Notes: generated by a model from the letters alone, not told the origin. Numbered from the stretch's first letter, positions 9,601 to 18,971 are shown. The stretch: DNA of 64,000 bases from Litoribacterium kuwaitense (GCF_011058155.1 NZ_JAALFC010000003.1:62001-126000); one strand, 5' to 3'. Numbers and translations: made by a program.

Positions 9601-11299
9601 GACGAATGCGGCGACAGCTTTCAGGCTGCGGGTCGAGCAAGTTCCCCTCTGCACCGAGAAACGTGGCTGTTGATGTAACGCACTCCTCACGAATGGCATC
9701 GATCGGCGGGTTCGTGACTTGGGCAAACAATTGCTTAAAGTAGTTGAATAGTAGCTGTGGTTTGTTTGATAAGACGGCGAGCGGTGCATCATTGCCCATC
9801 GAACCAATCGGGTCTTTCCCCTCTGTCACCATCGGCTTTAAGTTTTTCTGTAGCTCTTCGTACGTATAGCCAAACGCCTTTTGCTTTTGAAGCAAAGCTT
9901 TTCCGATCGGCAAGGTGGAAAATGAATCGTGCTCCACAGACGTTTTCAGGGAATGAAGATGTTTGCTAATCCATTCATCATAAGGGCATTGCAAAAAATA
10001 TTGATCTTTTAATTGTTCATCTGGAACAATTCGCCCTTCTTCTAAATCAATATATAATATTTGTCCTGGACTTAATCGCTGCTTCTCTACAATGTCAGCA
10101 TCAGGAACGTGAAGCACGCCAACCTCAGAAGCGAAAATCACACGCTCATCCTTCGTGACATAATATCTAGCCGGACGTAGACCATTACGATCAAGCATTG
10201 CGCCAATCTGTCTGCCGTCTGTAAATGCTGTCGCGGTTGGACCATCCCAAGGCTCCATAAGCGTGCTATGATACTCATAAAAAGCCTTTTTCTTCGGATC
10301 CATTTGTTGCTCTTTGTCCCAAGGTTCAGGAATCATCATCATCGCAGCCATAGGAAGCGGTCGCCCACTCAACGTTAAAAACTCAAGGGTATTGTCTAAA
10401 ATAGAGGAATCACTTCCCCCTTCCTGGACGACAGAACCAATCTTATCCATGTCTTCGCCAAATAATTTAGCATAAGCACTGTGCTGACGTGCCTTCATCC
10501 AGTTTACATTTCCTGTAAGGGTATTGATTTCACCATTGTGAATTAAATAACGATTAGGATGCGCCCGTTCCCAGCTTGGAAATGTGTTAGTACTAAACCG
10601 AGAATGGACAAGGGAGAACGAAGACGTAAATGCTGGTTGTCGTAAATCCAAATAAAAGCGATCCAACTGATCAGGTGTCAGCATCCCTTTATAAACAATC
10701 GTCCGAGTGGAAAGGCTTGGTATATAAAAGTTGCTCGCTTTAAGTGCTTCGTCTTTTAAAATCGCCTGTTCCATTCGTCGACGGATGACATACAACTTGC
10801 GCTCAAAAGCCTCTTGTGAAAGGTCACACTTAGAACTAATAAACGCTTGTCGGATATAAGGCTGAGCCATACGAGCAGATTCCCCAATCACACTCGGGTC
10901 TACTGGTACATCGCGCCAGCCAATCAATGCTTGCCCTTCTTCTTGAACCATTTGTTCAAAAAGAACTTCTGTTTGTTTTCGTAACTGGGCATCGGCGGGG
11001 AAGAACACCATTGCGACTCCGTAATGTCCAGGCGCTGGAAGGTCGAGATGTTGTTCTTTCAACACGGATTGGAAAAAAAGATGAGGAATTTGTGTCATAA
11101 TGCCTGCACCATCGCCGGTCAGCGGATCACTCCCCTGCCCGCCACGATGATCCATTTTACATAGCATTTGGACACCTTGTTTTACGATATCATGCGATGG
11201 CTGATTTTTAATATGGGCGATAAAACCGACGCCACACGCATCATGTTCATGCTTTGGGTCGTAAAGCCCCTGTTTGTTCGGAATTCGTTGTTGTATCAT
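6678..11299 (-). CDS. gltA: Glutamate synthase large (alpha) subunit, reading frame broken at an A6 tract
   Basis: The large subunit takes ammonia from glutamine and transfers it to 2-oxoglutarate. The first frame (11299-7835, 1154 residues) carries the class II amidotransferase domain, with Cys22 in DACGVGF, the FMN-binding synthase domain and the 3Fe-4S motif [13 protein letters not shown]. It ends at RKK-stop. The second frame (7838-6678, 386 residues) begins [12 protein letters not shown] and holds the rest of the protein with its glycine-rich C-terminal beta-helix domain. The two overlap as ATGA at an A6 tract (7838-7843). One extra A, or a -1 slip there, fuses them into a normal protein of about 1540 residues. 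It is divergent from gltC. Confidence 0.9.
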
Positions 11300-11435
11300 T
11301 ATTCACAACCCCCTAGGGTAAGTATCATAGCTATTTCATCCATCAGCTCCTGTATATTTCATCGTTTACAGATGACAGTTGCACTTCAACCGTCTATGCT
11401 ATATTCTAAAATCCAACGAATCATATAAGCAATAT

Positions 11436-11459
11436 ATAGATTAGATGCAACCAATCTAT
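11436..11459. promoter_or_regulatory. Candidate GltC operator
   Basis: An inverted repeat ATAGATT-N10-AATCTAT lies in the 188-base space between gltA and gltC, 28 bases before the gltC start. It fits the dyad form of LysR-type regulator sites, and GltC of B. subtilis acts on both genes from this intergenic position. The exact match to the GltC consensus was not checked. Confidence 0.5.
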
Positions 11460-11487
11460 TTATTAGATGAATGAGTGGTGAAGGGTT

Positions 11488-12392
11488 TTGGAATTCCGTC
11501 AAATCAATTACTTTATCGAAGTAGCGAAGCGGGAACATGTGACCGATGCAGCATTTGCTTTACATGTGGCGCAATCTGCCGTTAGTAGACAAATTGCCAA
11601 TCTCGAAGATGAATTAGGCGTCCGTCTGTTCAGGCGAGAAGGGCGTAACGTAAAGCTAACAAAAGCAGGTGCATTATTTTTAGAGCACGCGCAACGATCC
11701 GTCGAAGAAATCGAGCTCGGTAAACGAAAGGTTGATGAGTTTTTAAATCCAGAAGTCGGACAGATTCACCTTGGGTTTCCAAACACACTCGCTCCAAAAT
11801 CACTGGCTTTTGCCATTGCGTCGTTTAAGGAGCAACACCCTGACATTGGCTTTCATATTCACCAAGGTACGCAGAAACAATTGATTTCAAGTATTGTAAA
11901 TCGAGACATTGACCTCGCTCTCGTATCCCCTGTCCCTAAAAATAACCAAGACGTGAATGGACGCATTTTCTTCTCCGAGTCATATGTTGCACTCTTACCG
12001 TTAAATCACCCATTAGCGACGAAAAAATCCATACGTCTAGATGAATTAAGAAATGATTCTTTTATTACTTTTTCTCCAGGCTACACATTACGCGATTTAT
12101 TTATTGAGGCTTGCCACCATATTGGTTTCAAACCGAAAATTGCTTTTGAAGGCGAGGACGCTGATACGATTAAAGGCTTAGTTGCCGCTGGGCTTGGCAC
12201 GACTTTACTCCCTGAAATGTCGGTGATTGATAACATCCCGAGAGAAACGAAAAAAATGACCATTCAAGAACCAAAGCTATCTAGAAGCGTCGGGGTTATG
12301 ACCCCAAAAATCGTGAACTCGCACCAAGTGATCAGTTATTTTTTGAATTTCTTGTGTCATTTTACGACCGTTTAAACCAATTTGGGCAATGA
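11488..12392 (+). CDS. gltC: LysR-type transcriptional activator GltC (3' frameshift)
   Basis: GltC activates gltAB when nitrogen and carbon status call for glutamate synthesis. The N-terminal helix-turn-helix is clear (residues 1-60, [18 protein letters not shown]), and the effector-binding domain follows B. subtilis GltC closely. The start is TTG at 11488, preceded by GGTGAAGG. The frame breaks at an A5 tract (12306-12310) and as written would end at 12375 with an unrelated tail. One extra A restores [17 protein letters not shown] and a stop at 12390-12392, the C-terminus expected for the family. Divergent placement next to gltA supports the name. Confidence 0.88.
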
Positions 12393-12473
12393 TTTTATGA
12401 AATCTTGCTTGATTTTTTCGTACAGATAAGATATAAATGAAAAAATCCCTTTCAGTAAGGAGTTAAAAAACGT

Positions 12474-12647
12474 ATGAGTTCAGAAAAATACCCTTTTCAG
12501 TATGTGACCCATACGGTAAGCGACGACGATTCTTTTTCTTTAGACGTTTATGACAAGCCAGAGGATGCATTAGAAGGTAAGCCTCCACAACGAACACTAC
12601 GAAGCATTGATGAGTTGTTAGACTACAATGATATGTTAGATGAGTGA
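12474..12647 (+). CDS. Small acidic protein of unknown function (57 residues)
   Basis: An ATG with AAGGAGTT eight bases upstream opens a 57-residue frame, MSSEKYPFQYVTHTVSDD to a C-terminus NDMLDE. It is rich in Asp and Glu with no membrane segment. A strong terminator follows directly, so it appears to be a separate short transcript or the end of the gltC unit. The family was not recognised. Confidence 0.65.
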   Translation: MSSEKYPFQYVTHTVSDDDSFSLDVYDKPEDALEGKPPQRTLRSIDELLDYNDMLDE

Positions 12648-12648
12648 T

Positions 12649-12687
12649 AAAGACAGGCTGTTTAATACAGTCTGTCTTTATTTTTTG
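12649..12687 (+). terminator. Rho-independent terminator
   Basis: The stem AAAGACAGGCTG/CAGTCTGTCTTT with a 7-base loop is followed by TATTTTTT, immediately after the stop of the small acidic protein. Confidence 0.88.
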
Positions 12688-12724
12688 AACCTTTCAAAAA
12701 GTTAGGATGTTAAGAGGTGAGTCG

Positions 12725-13438
12725 ATGAATTACTTCTCTCCTAAAGCTGTTCCTTTTGAAACTTTAGGAATGGCCCATTTGTTTGCATGGCTCTTTATGC
12801 TGCTCGTCCTTTTTTTAATACTTTATATGTATAAATGCCTTCCGCACGTACTATGGCACTCAAGATGGATTTGGGTGATCATTTTAATCGTCGTCGACGC
12901 TTCGCTTTACGTCTGGTATTTGGCATCCGGCGTTTGGAATACCGCCACAACGCTTCCTTTTAACCTTTGCAGCTTGATGCTTTACTTCACGATATGGATG
13001 CTCATTCGCCCATCGCCAAAGCTAAGCGGTATTGTGTTTTTACTTACAATCGCAGGTGCATTACAAGCCATGCTCACACCTGAATTGTTTTACGGGTATC
13101 CTCATTACCGCTTCTTTCAGTTCTTTATCGCTCACGCGGTGATGATTTGCGGACAAATGCATTTGTTTTTCAGTGGCTTTATCCGGTTTCACCGGTTCAC
13201 TTTTGTCTATGCCTGGTTGTTTTTAAATGGTTTGGCCGGACTTGCATGGTTTATCAATGAAGCGACTGGAGGCAATTACTTTTTTGTTCATCGCAAACCC
13301 GATAATGCGTCACTTCTTGATCTGTTAGGACCATACCCGTGGTACTTATTATCTTTAGAAATCGTCGCACTGATCATCCTAGCGATCATTCAATGTGTTT
13401 TTGTTTATTTGCAAAAATTCTTTAAGTGCGGTCATTGA
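12725..13438 (+). CDS. YwaF/TIGR02206-type integral membrane protein
   Basis: This is a 237-residue protein made almost wholly of membrane segments (about seven), with the sequence style of the YwaF (TIGR02206) family: TTLPFNLCSLMLYFTIW in the first half and LLGPYPWYLLSLE near the end. The ATG at 12725 is preferred over 12707 because AGAGGTG lies five bases before it. The function of the family is not known to me. It stands alone between a terminator and yneR. Confidence 0.75.
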   Translation: MNYFSPKAVPFETLGMAHLFAWLFMLLVLFLILYMYKCLPHVLWHSRWIWVIILIVVDASLYVWYLASGVWNTATTLPFNLCSLMLYFTIWMLIRPSPKLSGIVFLLTIAGALQAMLTPELFYGYPHYRFFQFFIAHAVMICGQMHLFFSGFIRFHRFTFVYAWLFLNGLAGLAWFINEATGGNYFFVHRKPDNASLLDLLGPYPWYLLSLEIVALIILAIIQCVFVYLQKFFKCGH

Positions 13439-13525
13439 AATTTTCTAATGCGGAAAGATTTGGTTTCGACACAATTTGCGTTATACTAATATTATACGAT
13501 ACACAGATAAAGGAGCGTGACCCCG

Positions 13526-13828
13526 ATGGATATTTTCGTTTCAAAAACAGCGCTCGAGTGGTTTAAAGAAGAATTTGGGAATGATCAACCCGTTCGATTT
13601 TTTGTTCGCTATGGTGGTTGTAGCTCTATTCAATCCGGCTACTCACTTGGTATTGAAATTACGGAACCCTATGAACCTGTTGCGCTTAAAAAAACGGATG
13701 GCTTTACTTTTTTTGTTGAAAAAATGGACGAATGGTATTTCGACAGCAGAGATTTAAAGGTTGACTTTGATCCAGCCATTGAGGAGATTACTTTTGACTA
13801 CCCAGCAGAAAAAAGTATGGACAAATAA
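13526..13828 (+). CDS. yneR: HesB/YneR-family protein
   Basis: A 100-residue protein of the HesB-like YneR group begins MDIFVSKTALEWFKEEFG and carries VRYGGCSSIQSGYSLGIE, with one Cys where A-type Fe-S carriers have more. A role in Fe-S biogenesis is therefore uncertain. The ATG at 13526 is chosen because AAGGAG lies ten bases upstream; a GTG nine bases earlier would sit inside the ribosome site. Synteny with yneP, yneQ and plsY supports the name. Confidence 0.85.
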   Translation: MDIFVSKTALEWFKEEFGNDQPVRFFVRYGGCSSIQSGYSLGIEITEPYEPVALKKTDGFTFFVEKMDEWYFDSRDLKVDFDPAIEEITFDYPAEKSMDK

Positions 13829-13836
13829 GCGTAAAG

Positions 13837-13877
13837 CATCCGTCTTTCTTACATCTCAAGGAGGCGGATGTTTTGTC
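13837..13877 (+). terminator. Hairpin terminator after yneR
   Basis: CATCCG (13838-13843) pairs with CGGATG (13865-13870) and is followed by TTTTGT. The loop is long (21 bases), but CT and AG pairs can extend the stem inward. Confidence 0.55.
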
Positions 13878-14069
13878 TCATCGTCACTTGTCTATTATTC
13901 AGTCTTTATTTTCCGAATTTTCTTTCTTATATGAAGAAGTATAATAAGTCGAACGCAGAAGATCATGTCAACTCCTAATGAAAGAAAACCTTATTTTTAC
14001 ATGATATCCATTGTAAGTTAACATTTTTACTTTAGGATTGTCAGTAGATCAGTAAAGGAGCTGTTTATT

Positions 14070-14909
14070 ATGCGCATTGCATTTATTGGAGACCTGCATT
14101 ATCCTGTCGTAGAAGAAAACGAGGCGACGGTTAAAGAGGCAAGAGATGCTTTTTACGCTGAATTTCTTCATCGCTTTTTTGCAACTGAAGCCGATTATTA
14201 CATCTCTTTAGGAGACTTAACGAATTACGGCGAGGAAAGCGAAGTGAGGGAGGTTTACGAATTAATCACGCGCCATAACAAAAATTTCATTCACGTGTTT
14301 GGGAACCATGATTTGTATGACATCCCTCGCCAAGCATTGCTCGATCAGTCCAAAATGAATCAAAACTACTCCATAGAGACGGAGGAAGCCTACCTCGTTT
14401 TTTTAGAAACTGCTCGTGATCACGACTACGAAAATTACGGTGGCTTCTTGCATGACGAGCAGCTTCAATGGCTGGAAGCAGAGATCGAGCGTTCTGGTGA
14501 AAAAACGATGATGATTTTCGCACACCATCCTGTATATGATACGACCGCGCGCTCACAAAGAAAGTATTTATCTATTGATCCAGAATTAAACGTACAAGAC
14601 ATTTTAAACAAAAAACAAGGCACTGGCATTTACATCAACGGCCACAATCACGTAGATTCTATTGTTTACAGTGGGCAGTGGACGTATATCCAAGCTGGTG
14701 CAGTCCTTGATGATCAGAGTATTCGCATTTTGGAAATTGACAACGATCGTATTTGTCTTCAAGCGAAGGAGCTTAACGATTCGCAATTGAAGCAGCTCGC
14801 AGAGATCGTCGGTCAGCATATTTCTCATTTTAATTTATTCCCTGAAGGTCGTGGAACGACGTTAAATCGTGAAGCTGTCATTCAAACGACTGCGGTTAAA
14901 CGTCTCTAA
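14070..14909 (+). CDS. Calcineurin-like metallophosphoesterase
   Basis: This 279-residue phosphoesterase has all the metal-binding blocks of the superfamily in order: GDLHY near the start, LGDLTNYGE, FGNHDLYD, FAHHPVYD and INGHNHVDS. It resembles the CpdA/3',5'-cyclic nucleotide phosphodiesterase branch, but the substrate cannot be assigned. There is no signal peptide, so it is cytosolic. AAAGGAG precedes the ATG. It is a single-gene unit. Confidence 0.85.
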   Translation: MRIAFIGDLHYPVVEENEATVKEARDAFYAEFLHRFFATEADYYISLGDLTNYGEESEVREVYELITRHNKNFIHVFGNHDLYDIPRQALLDQSKMNQNYSIETEEAYLVFLETARDHDYENYGGFLHDEQLQWLEAEIERSGEKTMMIFAHHPVYDTTARSQRKYLSIDPELNVQDILNKKQGTGIYINGHNHVDSIVYSGQWTYIQAGAVLDDQSIRILEIDNDRICLQAKELNDSQLKQLAEIVGQHISHFNLFPEGRGTTLNREAVIQTTAVKRL

Positions 14910-14913
14910 CAAT

Positions 14914-15066
14914 ATGCTCTGGCTAGCTACTAAGCAAATAATCTTCATTGTGGCTAGCCTTGCTTTCCTATCCCCTGCACCTATTTCCCCCACTGTTCTT
15001 ACGCATGAACATGAATACCCTCATGAAAAATGGAAATCGCATCCCTTTCGTCTTCTCGCTTTTTGA
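14914..15066 (+). CDS. Possible small secreted peptide (50 residues)
   Basis: The frame starts five bases after the phosphoesterase stop. It has a signal-like hydrophobic N-terminus (MLWLATKQIIFIVASLAFL) and a His-rich tail. There is no ribosome-binding site before the ATG, so it could be chance. The hairpin at 15074-15107 follows it directly. Confidence 0.25.
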   Translation: MLWLATKQIIFIVASLAFLSPAPISPTVLTHEHEYPHEKWKSHPFRLLAF

Positions 15067-15073
15067 AAAGTAA

Positions 15074-15107
15074 ATGCAGACAAAAATCATGGTGACTTTG
15101 TCTGCAT
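15074..15107. terminator. Hairpin between convergent genes
   Basis: ATGCAGACAAA and TTTGTCTGCAT form an 11-base-pair stem with a 12-base loop between the convergent phosphoesterase and yneQ. T-rich sequence on both sides suggests a bidirectional terminator, though neither T run is strong. Confidence 0.6.
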
Positions 15108-15129
15108 GTTGGTTATTCTTTGAGTGACA

Positions 15130-15447
15130 TCATCCGTTTTGCGGCGCCTTGATTCGAAATCGTTCAATATGTGAGTTAAGCCCTACATCGATGAGCACTT
15201 GATATTGAACAGCTCCTAATAGATCAAAATGGGGATAGGCTGGCCGATGGTGAATCCACTTCTCTTGCAAGCCGTATGCCTCGCCCCAAGCCATTAATTT
15301 CTCAAGGTCATTGCAGCCTGCCTTTGTCACTGTATGCCATTCAGGACGAGTTGGGTGCACCCAAAAATGAGTGAGAAAAGCAAGCTCACCAGCACTGACC
15401 TGTTTTTTCCAAGCAATTAACTCGTCCCTTTTTATTCCAAAAGCCAC
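15130..15447 (-). CDS. yneQ: YneQ family protein
   Basis: A 105-residue protein matching the B. subtilis YneQ type, begins MAFGIKRDELIAWKKQV and contains THFWVHPTRPEWHTVTKAGC. No function is established. It lies five bases downstream of yneP, so the two are co-transcribed, the same order as in B. subtilis. Confidence 0.8.
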   Translation of the reverse strand: MAFGIKRDELIAWKKQVSAGELAFLTHFWVHPTRPEWHTVTKAGCNDLEKLMAWGEAYGLQEKWIHHRPAYPHFDLLGAVQYQVLIDVGLNSHIERFRIKAPQNG

Positions 15448-15452
15448 GAAAT

Positions 15453-15872
15453 TTATATCTCCTTTAATACGTTTTTATAGGCTTGATCCCATTCAGGGAA
15501 TGCCTTTCTTAACGGCACAGGCCGAAAGCTATCTTTTTTGACGCATAAATGAACCGAATGCCCTTCCGCACAAGTCTCGTCTTTTGCGTTGGAGATTCGA
15601 TAACCATAAGTCGTACGCAAACCATCATACGCTTCTAACCATGTTGCTATCGAAGCTGTTTCTCCATATGTCAGTGCCTTCTTATAATTCAGCTGAATTG
15701 ACAAAACTGGCGAGACATACCCTTCAGATTCCATATCATGGTACTCAAAGCCAAGGTTGTTGATAAAATCCGTTCGTCCAAGTTCCAAATAAACGACGTA
15801 GTTGGCATGGTAGACGACCCCCATTTGATCTGTTTCCCCGTATCGTACTTTAACTTCTGTCGTAGTAATCAT
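15453..15872 (-). CDS. yneP: Acyl-CoA thioesterase, hot-dog fold (YneP)
   Basis: A YbgC/FadM-type thioesterase of 139 residues from the ATG at 15872 (MITTTEVKVRYGETDQMG). The hot-dog signature ETDQMGVVYHANY with its catalytic Asp is intact, followed by the long helix YLELGRTDFI. It would hydrolyse acyl-CoA thioesters in the cytosol. The ATG overlaps the TGA of the upstream AAA+ gene (ATGA), so the two are translationally coupled, an arrangement that ties the ATPase to the yneP-yneQ unit. Confidence 0.9.
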   Translation of the reverse strand: MITTTEVKVRYGETDQMGVVYHANYVVYLELGRTDFINNLGFEYHDMESEGYVSPVLSIQLNYKKALTYGETASIATWLEAYDGLRTTYGYRISNAKDETCAEGHSVHLCVKKDSFRPVPLRKAFPEWDQAYKNVLKEI

Positions 15873-18085
15873 TCGTGCTTCCCTTCCTGCAATTGTTTTT
15901 CGATGGCTGCTTTGACATCTGCCTTCAGTAGCGTCATTAAATCCAAATCCGACCACTGATCAGCTCTGTCTACGGATGCTAGACGATCGGCCTGTATAAT
16001 GAACGCTTCAGTTAATATATTCTCAACCCACCTTGCATTATCCTTCACAGACTGATCAGGAAAAAGCTCGAGCCATCGTGCCTCGCCTACTTCTTCAATT
16101 CGGTAACCCGCTTGATTGGCTAAATGTTTAAATATCGCAAATAACTCTACAGATGAATACAATGGAAAATGCAAATGTTTTTTAAAGCGTCCTGAAAGCC
16201 CTGGATTCGAATGTAGGAGAAGATTCATTTCTGACGAATAGCCCGCCATAATGATCACGAGATTTTCATTATGGCGCGTCATCTCCTCAACGAGTGTATC
16301 AACCGCCTCTTTGCCATAATCACCGGTGCTGTTATTCATCAAAGCGTAAGCTTCATCGATAAATAATACCCCGCCTAAAGCTTCGCGCACTTTTTTTCGC
16401 GTACGATCAGCGGTTTGTCCAACATATGGTGCGACAAGATCAGCACGAGAAGCTGTCACTAAATGACCTCGCTTGAGCATCCCCGTTTCCTTAAGCATTC
16501 GTGCATACAAACGAGCGACAGTTGTTTTTCCCGTCCCTGGTGGTCCTGTGAAGACAGTATGAAACTGCATCGGTGGTACTTGAAGCCCTCTTTTTTTCCG
16601 AAGGTGCTGGATGTGGGCAAGCTTTTGAATAGCAGACAGTTCACTTTTCACCTCATGTAACCCGATCAACTGCTCGAGTTCACTAAGGGCACTGGACGAC
16701 GAAGCTTCGTTCGTACTTACCATTTCTTGGTCTTCTAGACAAATGACGTCAAATACGTCGGTAACATTTGCACGTGTACGAGCGCCTTTTTTAAATACCG
16801 CATCTTCAATGATCTGCTTCACCGTCCGCGCATTACCGAAAGCTTCATCGACCTGCGCATTTACAATCTGATGCTCAAGCTCGATCATTGCACCTGAATC
16901 AAGGACAAAACCCTCCTGCAAAGCCATATGCTCGCCGATCTGCAGCAGCTCTTCAATTGTATAATCATCAACATGGAAATGATTGCTCGTTGGAAAACGG
17001 CTTAACAAGCCTGGATTCGCCCATAAAAATCGGCGCATTTCTGCTGGATAGCCTGCCAACATGACGACAAACGTTCCTTTAAACTCATCACTCGTCATCG
17101 CCGAAACGAGTGTGTCAATAACAGCTTGACCATAGTCATTTTCTGATTGACCGTCACGCTTTAAACTGTATGCTTCATCTATAAATAAAACGCCACCTTG
17201 CGCTTTGCGAATCGCCTGCATCGTTTTTTCTTCGGATTGTCCGACATACGCGCCGACTAAATGACCTCGATGGACCTCAGTCACTTCACTTGTTTCAAGC
17301 AGACCTGCCTCATAATATCTTTCGGCTACAATCCGCGCTAAGGTCGTTTTTCCCGTACCAGGATTTCCTGTCAGGATTAAATCAAGAGGTGGTGCGTCTT
17401 GTGCCGGAAACCCTTGCCTTTTCCGTTCGAATTGAAAATAAATGTAACCTTCAAGCTCCTGCATTCGTGTTTTCATGTCTTGCAATCCGATCATCTGTTC
17501 CAGTGGATCAGGGTCTTTATGCTCAGGTAGAAACGTTTCAATTCGCTCCGTTTCTTTTTGAATCTCTTCGATCAAATGAAGAATGTCGAAAATCGCGGTC
17601 TTTCCCTCAATATTGCGTGAATAATGTTCCGCATATGCCTTAGCGATGTCCTGAATTTGCTCTAGCAGTGACAAAAAAGAATCAATGACCGCTTTTTTAG
17701 ATCCTTCTTGAATATATAAAACGGTGTTTTGCACCTGCTCTTGTAATGCCGCAGCAATGTCGCCTGCCTCAATAATCTTTCTTCTCTTTGTAGACGGATG
17801 ATCAGTCTGTCGAATCACAGGCCATTGAATGGAGGCTAACTCGGCTCGTAAGCTTCTCAGCTGCTGATTTTCCTTCCATAATACAGCTGCATGATGATGT
17901 GCATCAAATTGTAAAGTTTGCTGAAAAAGCGCGTCCTGTAAATGCGGATAATGGCCGATCGATTCGATCAAAGTAGATAGTTCCAGCAAAATATCTGCTT
18001 TGTCTGAAGCATTTGTTGCTGAACGAAATCTCTCTTTGTATTGATTGACTTGCGCTGCACGTTGTGCCATTTCTGTTCGCGTCAT
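15869..18085 (-). CDS. Tandem AAA+ ATPase of the CbxX/CfxQ (SpoVK-like) family
   Basis: This 738-residue protein carries two CbxX/CfxQ AAA+ modules. The first has Walker A GNPGTGKTT (240-248) and Walker B GGVLFIDEAY (297-306). The second has GPPGTGKTT (514-522) and GGVLFIDEAY (571-580). A helical region of about 190 residues precedes them. Single-module relatives include SpoVK and the rubisco activase CbbX, which remodel protein substrates. The target here is unknown. AAAGGAAGTG precedes the ATG. The gene is coupled to yneP by a four-base overlap, and a single-module paralogue (spoVK) lies at 37 kb. Confidence 0.85.
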   Translation of the reverse strand: MTRTEMAQRAAQVNQYKERFRSATNASDKADILLELSTLIESIGHYPHLQDALFQQTLQFDAHHHAAVLWKENQQLRSLRAELASIQWPVIRQTDHPSTKRRKIIEAGDIAAALQEQVQNTVLYIQEGSKKAVIDSFLSLLEQIQDIAKAYAEHYSRNIEGKTAIFDILHLIEEIQKETERIETFLPEHKDPDPLEQMIGLQDMKTRMQELEGYIYFQFERKRQGFPAQDAPPLDLILTGNPGTGKTTLARIVAERYYEAGLLETSEVTEVHRGHLVGAYVGQSEEKTMQAIRKAQGGVLFIDEAYSLKRDGQSENDYGQAVIDTLVSAMTSDEFKGTFVVMLAGYPAEMRRFLWANPGLLSRFPTSNHFHVDDYTIEELLQIGEHMALQEGFVLDSGAMIELEHQIVNAQVDEAFGNARTVKQIIEDAVFKKGARTRANVTDVFDVICLEDQEMVSTNEASSSSALSELEQLIGLHEVKSELSAIQKLAHIQHLRKKRGLQVPPMQFHTVFTGPPGTGKTTVARLYARMLKETGMLKRGHLVTASRADLVAPYVGQTADRTRKKVREALGGVLFIDEAYALMNNSTGDYGKEAVDTLVEEMTRHNENLVIIMAGYSSEMNLLLHSNPGLSGRFKKHLHFPLYSSVELFAIFKHLANQAGYRIEEVGEARWLELFPDQSVKDNARWVENILTEAFIIQADRLASVDRADQWSDLDLMTLLKADVKAAIEKQLQEGKHE

Positions 18086-18173
18086 AAATCTTCACTTCCT
18101 TTAATCGCTGTCCATCATTGTATCATAGACACGCCATACTCTCGAAAAAGTTTGCTTTTAATGATAATAGCCA

Positions 18174-18224
18174 TAAAAAAAGCACCTCCAACAATTAGAT
18201 ACAATAATCCAATGTGGGGTGCTT
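18174..18224 (-). terminator. Terminator after tlp
   Basis: On the minus strand AAGCACCCC pairs with GGAGGTGCTT across a 26-base loop and is followed by T7 (18174-18180). It lies just after the tlp stop. Confidence 0.65.
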
Positions 18225-18245
18225 CTCTGTTTACGTCTAGATGAC

Positions 18246-18482
18246 TTATTGTTGCGACTGCTGGTGATTCACTTCATCGTGAATCTCATTTCGAACGGCT
18301 TCGAGGCTCTCTTTTCGATGTTCGTTCTTTTTCTTAAGGTTTTGCTGTTCTCCTTGATGATCTGAACGCATAATCCGTTCTTCAGTCTCACGAATGTTTT
18401 CTGACGTATTTGCCGCTATTTCTTGCAGCTTATCAACGTTGTCTGCGCGATTGTCCGGGTTCGGCTTTTGATGTTTATGCAT
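18246..18482 (-). CDS. tlp: Small acid-soluble spore protein Tlp
   Basis: Tlp is a small spore-core protein of the forespore. The 78 residues carry the family core PNPDNRADNVDKLQEIAANT and ENIRETEERI, and are highly charged with no Cys. The start lies four bases after the sspN stop, with AAAAGGAG at the end of that gene as ribosome site. The sspN-tlp pair is the same as in B. subtilis, where it is transcribed in the forespore. Confidence 0.93.
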   Translation of the reverse strand: MHKHQKPNPDNRADNVDKLQEIAANTSENIRETEERIMRSDHQGEQQNLKKKNEHRKESLEAVRNEIHDEVNHQQSQQ

Positions 18483-18486
18483 ATAG

Positions 18487-18630
18487 CTACTCTCCTTTTG
18501 TCTGAATCACTTGTGCATGCTGACCAGATTGGTCTTGCATTTGCTTCCCTTTATTGCCGCCGGCTTTTCGCGGCTGCGTGCCAATGTGAGATGGCTGAAA
18601 GGCTTCTGGATGTTTTTTTGGATTGCTCAT
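18487..18630 (-). CDS. sspN: Small acid-soluble spore protein N
   Basis: The 47-residue frame reads [20 protein letters not shown] at its start and ends in VIQTKGE, matching the SspN pattern (PSHLGT, NKG, SGQ, QTKGE). A strong AAAGGAG lies seven bases before the ATG. It is the first gene of the sspN-tlp unit and acts in the spore core. Confidence 0.92.
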   Translation of the reverse strand: MSNPKKHPEAFQPSHIGTQPRKAGGNKGKQMQDQSGQHAQVIQTKGE

Positions 18631-18702
18631 TACAAACACTCCTTTCCTTATGCCCTATTAGCTTGTACCATTTACCCTCATTTTACTACCTAATAGCGAA
18701 TC

Positions 18703-18731
18703 AAAAAAAGAAGCCGTAGCTATGCGGCTTC
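18703..18731 (-). terminator. Terminator of the small basic protein gene
   Basis: GAAGCCG/CGGCTTC form a 7-base-pair stem with an 8-base loop, followed on the minus strand by T7 (18703-18709). Confidence 0.85.
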
Positions 18732-18739
18732 GTTCGTTT

Positions 18740-18874
18740 TTAAGATGTTCGCACCCGACTAGAGTGCTTTTGGTCAATTTTATTCTCAATTCTTTCTAAG
18801 GCTGACCGATCCTTTAATAAGCTTTCACGATTTTCTGTAATTAAATCTGTTAATGATTGCTTTCTTTTTCTCAT
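18740..18874 (-). CDS. FbpB-like small basic protein
   Basis: A 44-residue protein starts at the ATG at 18874 (MRKRKQSLTDLITENRESLL), with GAGAGG eight bases upstream. The pattern, a basic N-terminus then xDLIxENKxxLLKD and ERIExKIDxK, fits the Fur-regulated basic protein family (FbpB), which in B. subtilis helps a small RNA spare iron. No Fur box was identified upstream, so iron control is only inferred. Its place next to the iron-rich aconitase is suggestive, as FbpB targets Fe-S enzyme mRNAs in B. subtilis. Confidence 0.7.
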   Translation of the reverse strand: MRKRKQSLTDLITENRESLLKDRSALERIENKIDQKHSSRVRTS

Positions 18875-18971
18875 TCCCTGTCCCTCTCTCTTCATTAATC
18901 TATTTCTATTTTTCCCTTTTTTAAAAAATATACTTATGATAATACGGTCATTGAAATTTAATATTGTCGCG

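Noticed and set aside
18487..18719. Plus-strand frames overlapping sspN
   Set aside because: They are antisense to sspN, which has a ribosome site and a clear family match.
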